Origin: Mesorhizobium sp. J428
GTDB taxonomy: Bacteria; Pseudomonadota; Alphaproteobacteria; Rhizobiales; Rhizobiaceae
Assembly (NCBI RefSeq): GCF_024699925.1
Contig: NZ_JAJOMX010000001.1
Location: forward strand, 4,750,001 to 4,814,000
Length of the DNA: 64,000 nt
Direction of reading: 5' to 3'
The notes below the pieces were generated by a model. That model was given only the letters and a program-made list of their open reading frames with translations. It was not told where the DNA came from and did no database searches. Position numbers and translations under genes: made by a program. This document shows positions 56,049-64,000 of this stretch, piece after piece (within the stretch, counting starts at the first letter, position 1; each line of letters starts with the position of its first letter).

Positions 56049-56186
56049 TCAGTTCGTCAGTCCGAAGGGGCGTGTGGAGCGGATGTTGCGCTCCTGGTGG
56101 GCGCGGCGGCTTTCTTCGTGGATGCCGAAGGCAGTTGCGATCAGCATGGCGATGGTCATTGCGGCGGCAAGCATCAAGATGATCAT
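56049..56186 (-). CDS. Small membrane protein, 45 aa
   Basis: The protein has one hydrophobic helix (IILMLAAAMTIAMLIATAFG) followed by a basic, Arg-rich tail (ESRRAHQERNIRSTRPFG). A strong AAGGAG site lies eight bases before the ATG, the best evidence that it is translated. It lies opposite to gyrA and coaD in their intergenic region. No family is recognised. Confidence 0.6.
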   Translation of the reverse strand: MIILMLAAAMTIAMLIATAFGIHEESRRAHQERNIRSTRPFGLTN

Positions 56187-56362
56187 GGCGTCGTCTCCTT
56201 GACGGCAGTAACGGCCGAACGCCGTTTCGGTTTCATTGTCCTTGCATGCACATTGCCGTGATTGCCTTGAACTCCGCCTGAGCGCGGCGTTCATCCAACA
56301 TTCACCTTTCTACCAACCTGGTGAATTGCCTTCCTTGAGCGGGATCAATAGAAGCTCTCGCC

Positions 56363-56862
56363 ATGACCGAACGCATCGCCATCTATGCCGGCTCCTTTGA
56401 CCCGCTCACCAACGGCCACCTCGACGTGCTGAAGGGCGCGCTCACGATTTCGGACAAGATCTTCGTGGCGATCGGCATCCAGGCGTCGAAGACGCCGGTG
56501 TTCAGCCTCGAGCAACGCGTGGCGCTGATCGAGCAGGCTGCGCGCGACGAACTGGGCGAAGACGCCGCCAAGCTGGAGGTAATCTCCTTCCAGGGGCTGC
56601 TGATCGACGCCGCACGCAAGTACGGCGCGAAGATCATGATCCGCGGGCTGCGCGACGGCACCGACCTCGACTACGAGATGCAGATGGCCGGCATGAACGA
56701 GACGATGGCGCCGGAGCTGCAGACCGTTTTCCTGCCGGCCAGCCCCTCGGTGCGTCGATTACCGCCACATTGGTCCGCCAGATCGCGTCGATGGGCGGTG
56801 ACATCCGCCCCTTCGTCCCCGCGGTCGTCGCGAAAGCGCTGGCGGCCAAGTTCGGGTCCTGA
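56363..56862 (+). CDS. coaD: Phosphopantetheine adenylyltransferase, interrupted by a frameshift
   Basis: This enzyme makes dephospho-CoA from 4'-phosphopantetheine and ATP. The nucleotidyltransferase motif [17 protein letters not shown] and the later [20 protein letters not shown] are intact. After FLPASPSVR the frame leaves the family. The neighbouring frame gives [20 protein letters not shown] and stops at 56862. One base (probably C) is missing at about 56755; adding it restores a 166-aa protein of normal length. The uncorrected frame runs on to 56884. CoaD is usually essential, so an error in the sequence is the likely cause. Confidence 0.9.
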
Positions 56863-56880
56863 CCCTTCCGGAGATTTTTC

Positions 56881-57459
56881 ATGAACAGACGCAGCTTCAT
56901 GTCGGCCGTCGCCCTCGGCGCCATGCTTCTTGGACAGCCCGCGCTCGCGGCCGAGCCCGAGAACACGATGATCATCACGCTGAAGGACGGCGACGTCACC
57001 GTAGCGCTTCGGCCCGATCTTGCGCCAAAGCATGTCGAGCGGATCAAGGAGCTGGTGCGCGAGGGTGCCTACGACAACGTGGCCTTCCACCGCGTCATCG
57101 AGGGCTTCATGGCCCAGACCGGCGATGTGCAGTTCGGCGACATGAATGACGGCTTCAATCCGGACCGCGCCGGCACCGGCGGCTCCGATAAGCCGGATCT
57201 GCCGGCCGAATTCTCCTCGACGCCCTTCGTGCGCGGCGTGCTCGGCATGGCCCGCGCGCAGGACCCGAACTCGGCCAATTCGCAGTTCTTCATCATGTTC
57301 ACCGAATACCCGTCGCTGAACGGCCAGTACACGGTCGTCGGCGAGGTGGAGAAGGGCATGGAACTGGTCGACAAGATCAAGCGCGGCGCGGGCGGCAACG
57401 GCGAGGTCTCCGACCCCGACCGCATGATCAAGGTCCGCATCGCGGCCGACAACAAGTAG
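56881..57459 (+). CDS. Periplasmic cyclophilin-type peptidyl-prolyl isomerase
   Basis: This 192-aa protein has a signal peptide ([22 protein letters not shown]) before a cyclophilin domain that catalyses proline cis-trans isomerisation. The active-site regions are [16 protein letters not shown] near 61-76 and [12 protein letters not shown] near 131-142. It is followed 18 bases later by a cytoplasmic paralogue. Confidence 0.93.
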   Translation: MNRRSFMSAVALGAMLLGQPALAAEPENTMIITLKDGDVTVALRPDLAPKHVERIKELVREGAYDNVAFHRVIEGFMAQTGDVQFGDMNDGFNPDRAGTGGSDKPDLPAEFSSTPFVRGVLGMARAQDPNSANSQFFIMFTEYPSLNGQYTVVGEVEKGMELVDKIKRGAGGNGEVSDPDRMIKVRIAADNK

Positions 57460-57477
57460 AAAAGGAAGGAATAGCCG

Positions 57478-57954
57478 ATGGCCGAGATCAAGGATCCGGA
57501 AAACACGATCATCATGGACACGACCAAGGGACCGGTCGTGATCGAACTCTTCCCGGACGTGGCGCCGAAGCACGTCGCCCGGATCAAGGAACTCGCCCGC
57601 GAGAAGTTCTACGACGGCGTGGTGTTCCACCGCGTCATCGAGGGCTTCATGGCCCAGGGCGGCGACCCGACCGGCACCGGCATGGGTGGCTCCAACAAGC
57701 CCAACCTGCCGGCCGAGTTCAGCAACGTCCCGCATGTGCGCGGCACCTGTTCGATGGCGCGCTCGCAGAACCCGAACTCGGCCAATTCGCAGTTCTTCAT
57801 CTGCTTCGACGACGCCTCCTTCCTCAACCGCCAGTATACGGTGTGGGGGCAGGTGATCGAGGGCATGGAGAATGTCGATAAGATCAAGCGCGGCGAGCCC
57901 GTGCGCGATCCCGACTCGATCAAGACGATGCGCGTGGCCGCGGACGTCGCCTGA
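57478..57954 (+). CDS. Cytoplasmic cyclophilin-type peptidyl-prolyl isomerase
   Basis: This 158-aa cyclophilin has no signal peptide. Active-site sequences are [21 protein letters not shown] and [13 protein letters not shown]. It is very similar to the gene just upstream, so the pair is a tandem duplication that now serves two compartments, as in other rhizobia. Confidence 0.94.
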   Translation: MAEIKDPENTIIMDTTKGPVVIELFPDVAPKHVARIKELAREKFYDGVVFHRVIEGFMAQGGDPTGTGMGGSNKPNLPAEFSNVPHVRGTCSMARSQNPNSANSQFFICFDDASFLNRQYTVWGQVIEGMENVDKIKRGEPVRDPDSIKTMRVAADVA

Positions 57955-57956
57955 CC

Positions 57957-58346
57957 ATGAAGCGCGCGCTTCTCGCCGCCACTCTTGCCTCAGCCGCCTG
58001 GCCTGCCCAGGCGACCGGCGAGCTGTCGTGCGGCGGCGAGGGCGTCGGCATCGACCTGCTGGTCGGCCATGTGGACGTGCTGTCGATCGCGCGCGCGGTG
58101 ATCACCATTGGCGACCAGACCTGGTCGTCGACGCCCGAATCCTACCCCGGCACGCCGATCACCGTCGGCCAGGGCTTTGAAGACGACCGCATGATGGCGG
58201 TCGACTTCACCGACGAGAACGTCAACGAGATCATCGCCCGCCTGCGCATCGTGAAGGCGGAAGAAGGCGACAGCCGCGTCGCCGGGGGCGTGTTCACCTT
58301 CAAGGGCAAGGGCGCCTTCGTCGTGGACTGTTCAGACATCCAATGA
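57957..58346 (+). CDS. Secreted hypothetical protein
   Basis: This 129-aa protein has a signal peptide ([18 protein letters not shown]) and two Cys in the mature part (ELSCGGEG and the terminal VVDCSDIQ) that could form a disulfide. It starts two bases after the ppi stop and overlaps queA by four bases (ATGA), so it is co-transcribed with both. The function is unknown. Confidence 0.8.
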   Translation: MKRALLAATLASAAWPAQATGELSCGGEGVGIDLLVGHVDVLSIARAVITIGDQTWSSTPESYPGTPITVGQGFEDDRMMAVDFTDENVNEIIARLRIVKAEEGDSRVAGGVFTFKGKGAFVVDCSDIQ

Positions 58347-59425
58347 AGGTCGACCTGTTCGATTTCGACCTGCCGGAGGACCGCATCGCGCTCCGCCCGG
58401 CGGCTCCCCGCGATTCCGCCAGGCTGCTGGTCGTCAGGCCGGGCGAAGCATTCGCGGACATGACCGTGCGCGATCTTCCGGGCCTGCTGCGCCCGGGCGA
58501 CGCGCTGGTGTTCAACGACACGAAGGTCATCCCGGCCCAGTTGTCCGGTCTGCGGCGGCGCGGGGAGGCGAGTGCGCGCGTCGACGCCACCTTGCACATG
58601 CGGGTCGGCCCCGACGCCTGGCGCGCCTTCCTGCGACCGGCCAAGCGTGTCGTGGTCGGCGACCGCATCGCCTTCGGTCACACCGAGAACATCTGCCTGA
58701 TGGGCGCGCTCGACGCGACGGTGGAGGAAAAGGGCGACGGCGGGGAGGTGCTGCTGCGCTTCGACTTCTCGGATGCTGCGCTGGACGAGGCGCTGCACAC
58801 GGTCGGTCACATCCCACTACCGCCCTATATCGCCTCGAAGCGGTCGGAAGACGAGCGCGACCGGGCCGACTATCAGACCATCTATGCCGAGGAGGAGGGT
58901 GCGGTGGCGGCGCCCACCGCCGGCCTGCACTTCACGCCGGATCTGTTTGCTGCGCTCGACGCGGCGGGCATCGAGCGGCATTTCGTGACCTTGCATGTGG
59001 GGGCTGGCACCTTTCTGCCGGTGAAGGCTGACGACACGGCGGATCACAAGATGCATGCCGAGGTTGGACGCGTCTCGACCGCGACGGCGTCGGCGCTGAA
59101 CGCGGTGAAGGCGCGGGGAGGGCGCATCGTCTGCGTCGGCACGACCTCGCTGCGGCTGCTGGAAAGTGCGGCCGACGAGAACGGAAGGCTGTCGGCCTGG
59201 ACCGGTCCGACCGACATCTTCATCACCCCGGGCTACCGCTTCCGCTTCGTCGACGTGCTGATGACGAACTTTCATCTGCCGCGCTCGACGCTGTTCATGC
59301 TGGTGTCGGCCTTTTCGGGGCTGGAGACGATGCGGGCGGCATATGCGCATGCGATTGCGAGCGGCTACCGGTTCTACTCGTATGGCGATGCGGGGCTGTT
59401 GTTCAGGGAGGATCAACATGGATGA
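58343..59425 (+). CDS. queA: S-adenosylmethionine:tRNA ribosyltransferase-isomerase
   Basis: This 360-aa enzyme converts preQ1 at tRNA position 34 to epoxyqueuosine. Family signatures are [37 protein letters not shown] near 51-67, [16 protein letters not shown] near 187-202 and [17 protein letters not shown] near 311-327. It precedes tgt, which installs preQ1 at the same position, separated only by a small gene. Confidence 0.97.
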   Translation: MKVDLFDFDLPEDRIALRPAAPRDSARLLVVRPGEAFADMTVRDLPGLLRPGDALVFNDTKVIPAQLSGLRRRGEASARVDATLHMRVGPDAWRAFLRPAKRVVVGDRIAFGHTENICLMGALDATVEEKGDGGEVLLRFDFSDAALDEALHTVGHIPLPPYIASKRSEDERDRADYQTIYAEEEGAVAAPTAGLHFTPDLFAALDAAGIERHFVTLHVGAGTFLPVKADDTADHKMHAEVGRVSTATASALNAVKARGGRIVCVGTTSLRLLESAADENGRLSAWTGPTDIFITPGYRFRFVDVLMTNFHLPRSTLFMLVSAFSGLETMRAAYAHAIASGYRFYSYGDAGLLFREDQHG

Positions 59426-59687
59426 CGATATTGAACGCATGGACCGTGACCAGTTGATCGCGGAAGTGCGCAAGCTGCGTGCCGGCATCCGAAAGCACCG
59501 TGACTCGACTGGCCACGAGTTGTGCTGGCACCACCCGGACCTGTGGGACCTTCTGCCCGAACGGACGGAACCGTCGATTGCGGTGCCGCCCTGGCCGAAA
59601 TTCATGCGCGGCTGCATCCAGTATCGCAATTCGCTCGACCGTCAGGCGCCCGATGCGCCGGTTCACGACAGGGAATTCGGTGAGTAA
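59418..59687 (+). CDS. Small conserved-looking protein between queA and tgt
   Basis: This 89-aa protein overlaps the end of queA by eight bases and the start of tgt by eight bases, with a GGGAGGA site before its ATG. It has a hydrophilic N-terminal helix ([18 protein letters not shown]) and a core ([32 protein letters not shown]) with His and Cys residues that could bind a metal. The tight packing implies a link to queuosine synthesis or simple co-expression; no family is recognised. Confidence 0.7.
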   Translation: MDDDIERMDRDQLIAEVRKLRAGIRKHRDSTGHELCWHHPDLWDLLPERTEPSIAVPPWPKFMRGCIQYRNSLDRQAPDAPVHDREFGE

Positions 59688-60816
59688 GTCGTTCACATTC
59701 ACCCTCCACGCCACCGACGGTGCGGCCCGCACCGGCGAGATTTCGATGCCGCGCGGCACGATCGCGACGCCGGCTTTCATGCCAGTCGGCACTGGCGGCA
59801 CGGTGAAGGCCATGTACATGGACCAGGTGCGCGGTGCGGGCGCCGACATCATCCTCGGCAACACCTATCACCTGATGCTGCGGCCGAGCGCGGAGCGCGT
59901 CGCGCGGCTTGGGGGCTTGCACGAATTCGCGCGCTGGCCGTGGCCGATCCTCACCGACAGCGGCGGCTTCCAGGTCATGTCGCTGGCGCAACTCAGGAAG
60001 CTGACCGAGGACGGCGTGACCTTCCGCTCGCATATCGACGGCTCGTCCTGGCACATGAGCCCGGAGCGGTCGATCGAGATCCAGGGACTGCTCGATTCCG
60101 ACATCCAGATGCAGCTCGACGAGTGCGTGGCGTTGCCGGCCAAGAGACAGGAGATCGAGCGGGCGATGGAACTGTCGCTGCGCTGGGCCGACCGTTGCAA
60201 GGCAGCCTTCGGCGACCAGCCGGGCAAGGCGATGTTCGGTATCGTGCAGGGTGGCGACGACGCGGACCTTCGCGTGCGCTCGGCGCAGGCGCTGAAGGCG
60301 CTGAAGCTGAAGGGTTATGCCGTCGGCGGGCTGGCGGTGGGCGAGCCGCAGGAGGTGATGCTTGCCATGCTGGAGGCGACCTGTCCCGAACTGCCGCACG
60401 AGAAGCCGCGCTACCTGATGGGAGTCGGCACGCCGGACGATATCGTCAAATCGGTGGCGCGCGGCATCGACATGTTCGACTGCGTGATGCCGACGAGGGC
60501 CGGACGGCACGGTCTCGCCTACACGCGTCGCGGCAAGATCAACCTGCGCAATGCGCGCCATGCCGATGATCCGAGGCCGCTGGACGAAGAGAGCGACTGT
60601 CCCGCCGCGCGCGACTACAGCCGCGCCTACCTGCATCACCTGATCAAGTCGGGCGAGGCGCTGGGCGGGATGCTGCTGACCTGGAACAATATCTCCTACT
60701 ATCAGGACCTGATGCGCGGCCTGCGCGGCGCGATCCGCGAAAGCCGCTTTGCCGTCCATGCGGCGGCCGTGACCGAGGGCTGGGCGAAGGGGGACATCGC
60801 GCCGGTCACGTGCTGA
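59680..60816 (+). CDS. tgt: Queuine/preQ1 tRNA-ribosyltransferase (tRNA-guanine transglycosylase)
   Basis: This 378-aa TIM-barrel enzyme exchanges guanine-34 for preQ1 in GUN tRNAs. The catalytic Asp nucleophile region is [15 protein letters not shown] near 87-101. Another catalytic region is [20 protein letters not shown] near 265-284. The start is the GTG at 59680 (GTG AGT AAG TCG), which lies inside the preceding gene in another frame. A stretch typically holding zinc ligands is less clear to me. Its 3' end overlaps the convergent DUF4864 gene by 11 bases. Confidence 0.96.
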   Translation: MSKSFTFTLHATDGAARTGEISMPRGTIATPAFMPVGTGGTVKAMYMDQVRGAGADIILGNTYHLMLRPSAERVARLGGLHEFARWPWPILTDSGGFQVMSLAQLRKLTEDGVTFRSHIDGSSWHMSPERSIEIQGLLDSDIQMQLDECVALPAKRQEIERAMELSLRWADRCKAAFGDQPGKAMFGIVQGGDDADLRVRSAQALKALKLKGYAVGGLAVGEPQEVMLAMLEATCPELPHEKPRYLMGVGTPDDIVKSVARGIDMFDCVMPTRAGRHGLAYTRRGKINLRNARHADDPRPLDEESDCPAARDYSRAYLHHLIKSGEALGGMLLTWNNISYYQDLMRGLRGAIRESRFAVHAAAVTEGWAKGDIAPVTC

Positions 60817-61219
60817 GCGCGTTGGACGCGCGCAGGCTGCAGCCGGTGATCTTGTGGGTTCCGTCGGGCTGCAGTTCGAGCGTGTAGACGGCTTCATATT
60901 CCTTGCCGTCGGGGCCGAGGATCAGCACCTGCTGGACGATCGAGGTCGGGCTCATCTCCTCCACCTTGCCGAAGGAATAGGTCTTCGGCCGCCGCACCGG
61001 CGCGTAGCCGTCGGTGACCATGCCCATGAAGGCCTCGACCGTCGGGAAGATGCGCTTGATGTTCGGTGCGGCGTAGCCGTAGGCGGCAGGCCCGTCGTCC
61101 GCGAGGAAGGCCTTCAGCTGGCCGTCGATGGCCGACTGCGCCGAGCGCACTTCGGCTTCTCCCGCAACGACGGGCAGGGCGGACAGGAGGCAAAGGACTG
61201 CGGCAAGGACGATGCGCAT
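60806..61219 (-). CDS. DUF4864 family secreted protein
   Basis: This 137-aa protein has a signal peptide ([19 protein letters not shown]) and a DUF4864/NTF2-like domain ([60 protein letters not shown]). The function is unknown. The 3' ends of this gene and tgt overlap. Confidence 0.85.
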   Translation of the reverse strand: MRIVLAAVLCLLSALPVVAGEAEVRSAQSAIDGQLKAFLADDGPAAYGYAAPNIKRIFPTVEAFMGMVTDGYAPVRRPKTYSFGKVEEMSPTSIVQQVLILGPDGKEYEAVYTLELQPDGTHKITGCSLRASNALST

Positions 61220-61382
61220 GGCTGGACTCCCGGTGCCGGCGGTCGATCACGGCCGGGCCTTCTCCAATATACGCCGGAAATCGCGTCGCAGTTTCACAAC
61301 ATGCGCGGGAACGGCTCGCTCGCCTTGAAACCGCGCATCCTTCCTGCGAGAGTCAGGCTGCGCAACAGGAGAGGCGGTCGGA

Positions 61383-61619
61383 ATGCAGGCGTTGTTCGTC
61401 CAGGTCAAATGCGATCTCGGCAAGTCCTACGAGGTCGCGGCCGCCATCGCCGACAAGGAGATCGCCTCGGAGATTTACTCCACGGCGGGCCAGTGGGACC
61501 TGCTGGTCAAGTTCTACATCGAGGACGGCATCGACATCGGCCATTTCGTCAATGAGCAGGTCCATTCCGTCGCCGGAATCAGGGACACGCTGACGATCAT
61601 GACCTTCCGCGCCTTCTGA
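61383..61619 (+). CDS. Stand-alone Lrp/AsnC effector-binding (RAM) domain
   Basis: This 78-aa protein is only the ligand-binding half of an Lrp/AsnC regulator (ALFVQVKCDLGKSYEVAAAI ... GQWDLLVKFYIEDGIDIGHF ... VAGIRDTLTIMTFRAF) and lacks the DNA-binding half. Such SraA-like proteins occur widely and may bind amino acids or modulate full-length Lrp proteins. The isolated gene has a region of 170 bases downstream with nothing I recognise. Confidence 0.88.
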   Translation: MQALFVQVKCDLGKSYEVAAAIADKEIASEIYSTAGQWDLLVKFYIEDGIDIGHFVNEQVHSVAGIRDTLTIMTFRAF

Positions 61620-61790
61620 GCGGAATTGCGTCGCCCGCTTTGCGATCACCTCCGCGCCCAGCAAACAAGCACCGTGCCGCCGCGCTGGGCAAAATCCGAC
61701 TTTGGCGGTGCTTTGTGCATCTGACGCGCGATTGCGCTTGCAATTCCGAAATCCGCCCGATGAAATGAGCGTACAGGGGAGTAATGCCGA

Positions 61791-63203
61791 TTGGTTGCGT
61801 TCGATGAAATGCGTCCCGACGGTTCGGGAGTCCGGAAACCGTATGCGGGATATGAGCAGTGGCTCCTTAAACAGGATCCGGCGCGCCTGACGGAGAAGAT
61901 GGGCGACGCCGAGCGGGTCTTCCGCAAGACCGGCATCACCTTCGCCGTCTATGGACACGAGGATGCGTCCGAAAAGCTGATCCCCTTCGACATCGTGCCG
62001 CGCATCTTGTCCGGTCAGGAATGGCGCAGGCTGACCCAGGGCATCGAGCAGCGCGTCGTGGCGCTGAACGCCTTCCTCGACGACATCTACCACCGCCAGG
62101 AAATCCTGAAAGCCGGGCGCATCCCCAAGCACCTGATCGCCGGCAACGAGGCGTTCCTGCCGGAGATGATCGGGGTCAGGCCGCCGGCCGGCGTCTACAC
62201 CCACATCATCGGCGTCGACATCGTGCGCACGGGCGAAAATGAGTTCTACGTGCTGGAGGACAACGCCCGCACGCCCTCGGGCGTCTCCTACATGCTGGAA
62301 AACCGCGAGACGATGATGCAGCTCTTCCCCGAGCTGTTCCAGCACGTGAAGGTACGGCCGGTCGAGAACTATCCGCAACTCTTGCGCCAGTCGCTGGCCA
62401 ATGTGAAGCCGGAAAGCTGCAAGGGCACGCCGACGATCGCGGTGTTGACGCCCGGCATCTTCAACTCGGCCTATTTCGAGCATGCCTTCCTCGCCGACCA
62501 GATGGGCGTGGAGCTGGTGGAGGGTTCGGACCTGCGCGTGGTCGACGGCCATATCGCGATGCGCACGACGCAGGGCTACAAGCCGATCGACGTGCTCTAC
62601 CGCCGCGTCGATGACGCGTTCCTTGACCCGATGACCTTCCGGCCGGACTCGGCTCTCGGCGTGCCGGGCATCATGGATGTCTACCGCGCCGGCAAGATCA
62701 CCATCGCCAACGCGCCGGGCACCGGCATCGCCGACGACAAGGCGATCTACTCCTACATGCCGGAGATCATCGAGTTCTACACCGGCCGCAAGGCGATCCT
62801 CGGCAACATCCCGACCTGGCGCTGCTCGGAGCCTGACAGCCTGAAATATGTGCAGGAGCACATCGCCGAACTGGTGATCAAGGAAGTGCACGGCTCCGGC
62901 GGCTACGGCATGCTGGTCGGCCCGACGGCCTCGAAGAAGGAGCGCGAAGCGTTCGCGGCCAAGCTTGCGGCGAAGCCCGGAAACTACATCGCCCAGCCGA
63001 CGCTGGCGCTGTCGACCTGCCCGATCCTCGTCGAAGGCGGCCTGGCGCCGCGACATGTGGATCTTAGGCCTTATGTGCTGGTGTCGGATAAGATTCAGAT
63101 CGTGCCGGGCGGACTGACGCGCGTTGCTCTCAAGGAGGGTTCGCTGGTCGTCAACTCATCCCAAGGGGGAGGAACCAAAGACACCTGGGTCCTGGATGAC
63201 TAG
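61791..63203 (+). CDS. Circularly permuted type 2 ATP-grasp protein
   Basis: This 470-aa protein has the circularly permuted ATP-grasp layout, with FYVLEDNARTPSGVSYMLEN near 149-168 and the C-terminal LVIKEVHGSGGYGMLVGPTA near 362-381 containing metal- and ATP-binding residues. The family (COG2308) is predicted to form peptide or amide bonds, but its reaction is not known. The start is TTG at 61791; an out-of-frame ATG at 61785 is adjacent. It is followed by an alpha-E gene, its usual partner. Confidence 0.9.
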   Translation: MVAFDEMRPDGSGVRKPYAGYEQWLLKQDPARLTEKMGDAERVFRKTGITFAVYGHEDASEKLIPFDIVPRILSGQEWRRLTQGIEQRVVALNAFLDDIYHRQEILKAGRIPKHLIAGNEAFLPEMIGVRPPAGVYTHIIGVDIVRTGENEFYVLEDNARTPSGVSYMLENRETMMQLFPELFQHVKVRPVENYPQLLRQSLANVKPESCKGTPTIAVLTPGIFNSAYFEHAFLADQMGVELVEGSDLRVVDGHIAMRTTQGYKPIDVLYRRVDDAFLDPMTFRPDSALGVPGIMDVYRAGKITIANAPGTGIADDKAIYSYMPEIIEFYTGRKAILGNIPTWRCSEPDSLKYVQEHIAELVIKEVHGSGGYGMLVGPTASKKEREAFAAKLAAKPGNYIAQPTLALSTCPILVEGGLAPRHVDLRPYVLVSDKIQIVPGGLTRVALKEGSLVVNSSQGGGTKDTWVLDD

Positions 63204-63266
63204 CGCCATGACCGACCGTCGCTCTCCAAACTCCCCATCCACCACTCTCCATTCGCCGGTCAATTG

Positions 63267-64000
63267 ATGCTCGGACGCAACGCCAACGGCCTCTACTGGA
63301 TGAACCGCTACATCGAGCGGGCGGAGAACATGGCGCGGCTGGTCGATGCGGGGCTGCGGCTTGCGCTGACGAGCACGGCGAGCTCGACCGACGAATGGAC
63401 CTCGGTCGTCGTCTCGGCCGGCGTCGAGTTTGCCTTCCTTCAGAAGCACACCGAATTCACGGCGGACACCGTCGCGGATTTCCTGCTGCGCGACGCGTCC
63501 AATCCGTCGAGCGTGATGTCGGCCATCGAGACGGCCCGCAACAACGGCCGCATGGTGCGCACGGCACTGACGCGCGAGACCTGGGAGGCGATCAACGAGG
63601 CGTGGATGTCGATGAAGCGGCTGCTCAAGGCGCCGATCGACGAACGCGACCTGCCGCGCATCCTCGACCAGATCAAGCGCGAGACCGCCTTCATCCGCGG
63701 CTCGTTCTACGGCACGATGCTGCGCAACGAGATATTCGACTTCAGCCAGATCGGCACCTTCGTCGAGCGTGCCGACAACACGGCGCGGATCCTCGACGTG
63801 AAATACTATGTGCTGTTGCCGTCGGTGTCCTGGGTTGGATCTTCGCTCGACAACTACCAGTGGGAATCGATTCTTCGCTCGGTCGCGGCGCACCGCTCCT
63901 ATCGCTGGGTCTACGAGGCGGAGTACAAGCCGACCAACATCGCCGACTTCCTCATCCTCAACGGACGCATGCCGCGCTCGCTCGCCTTCTGTTACCGCAA
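63267..64000 (+). CDS. Alpha-E domain-containing protein, 3' end outside window
   Basis: The frame is open from ATG 63267 to the end of the window (244 codons) and begins LGRNANGLYWMNRYIERAEN, the characteristic opening of alpha-E (COG2307) proteins. Further conserved helices are AWMSMKRLLKAPIDERDLPR near 112-131 and FSQIGTFVERADNTARILDV near 160-179. It is an all-helical protein of unknown biochemical function that accompanies circularly permuted ATP-grasp genes. A transglutaminase-like gene is often next; it would lie beyond the window. Confidence 0.9.
   Translation, partial: MLGRNANGLYWMNRYIERAENMARLVDAGLRLALTSTASSTDEWTSVVVSAGVEFAFLQKHTEFTADTVADFLLRDASNPSSVMSAIETARNNGRMVRTALTRETWEAINEAWMSMKRLLKAPIDERDLPRILDQIKRETAFIRGSFYGTMLRNEIFDFSQIGTFVERADNTARILDVKYYVLLPSVSWVGSSLDNYQWESILRSVAAHRSYRWVYEAEYKPTNIADFLILNGRMPRSLAFCYR

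Overview
The window is about 64 kb of GC-rich chromosome from an alphaproteobacterium of the Rhizobiales (Hyphomicrobiales), most like Phyllobacteriaceae/Mesorhizobium relatives. The evidence is the gene order: a nuo operon with extra small frames, then birA, rnj, mce and DUF1467; recA, alaS and icd; rpsD near murI; and ssb, marC, gyrA, coaD, ppi genes, queA and tgt. Two exact alphaproteobacterial LexA boxes (GAAC-N7-GAAC), rhizobial C-terminal extensions and BA14K/DUF1467/DUF3008 proteins agree with this. It is core chromosome with small accessory insertions; there is no prophage, IS element, CRISPR array or rRNA.

Layout. 1-14.5 kb: respiratory complex I from the end of nuoD to nuoN on the + strand, interspersed with an HhH-domain protein, a pentapeptide-like 73-aa protein and a 63-aa membrane protein. 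14.5-17.8 kb: birA, rnj, mce and DUF1467. 18-24 kb: recA and alaS, convergent with a GST gene and icd. 24-29.3 kb: hydrolase, secreted beta-helix protein, trmJ, murI, DUF3008 and SH3 protein. 29.5-34 kb: rpsD, ttcA, MFS efflux pump, grxD and topoisomerase IB. 34-39 kb: small secreted protein, GH25 lysozyme lipoprotein, tRNA-Glu, DUF72, Asp/Asn hydroxylase-like protein, a cluster of palindromic repeats and a BA14K-like gene. 39.2-42.2 kb: uvrA. 42.2-48.9 kb: an accessory block (wHTH-TolB-TPR regulator, SDR/TetR pair, esterase, OpgC-like protein) separating uvrA from the divergent ssb. 49-53 kb: ssb, periplasmic nucleosidase, a decayed copy of the ssb 3' end, GyrI-like protein, MarC and CPBP protease. 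53-64 kb: gyrA, a small membrane protein, coaD, two cyclophilins, queA, tgt, DUF4864, a stand-alone Lrp effector domain, and a circularly permuted ATP-grasp gene followed by an alpha-E gene cut by the window end.

Five coding regions (nuoL, birA, the MFS pump, the BA14K-like gene, coaD) are each interrupted by one small indel, with the family sequence resuming immediately in another frame. At least nuoL, birA and coaD should be needed by the cell, so base-calling or consensus errors are the leading explanation, though real lesions cannot be excluded.

I do not see a clear-cut new multi-gene system. The best candidates for something undescribed are the accessory proteins inside the complex I operon (notably the HhH domain present twice), the footprint of a gene insertion at the ssb 3' end, the split of the SOS-controlled uvrA/ssb pair, and the ATP-grasp/alpha-E pair of unknown function at the right edge.
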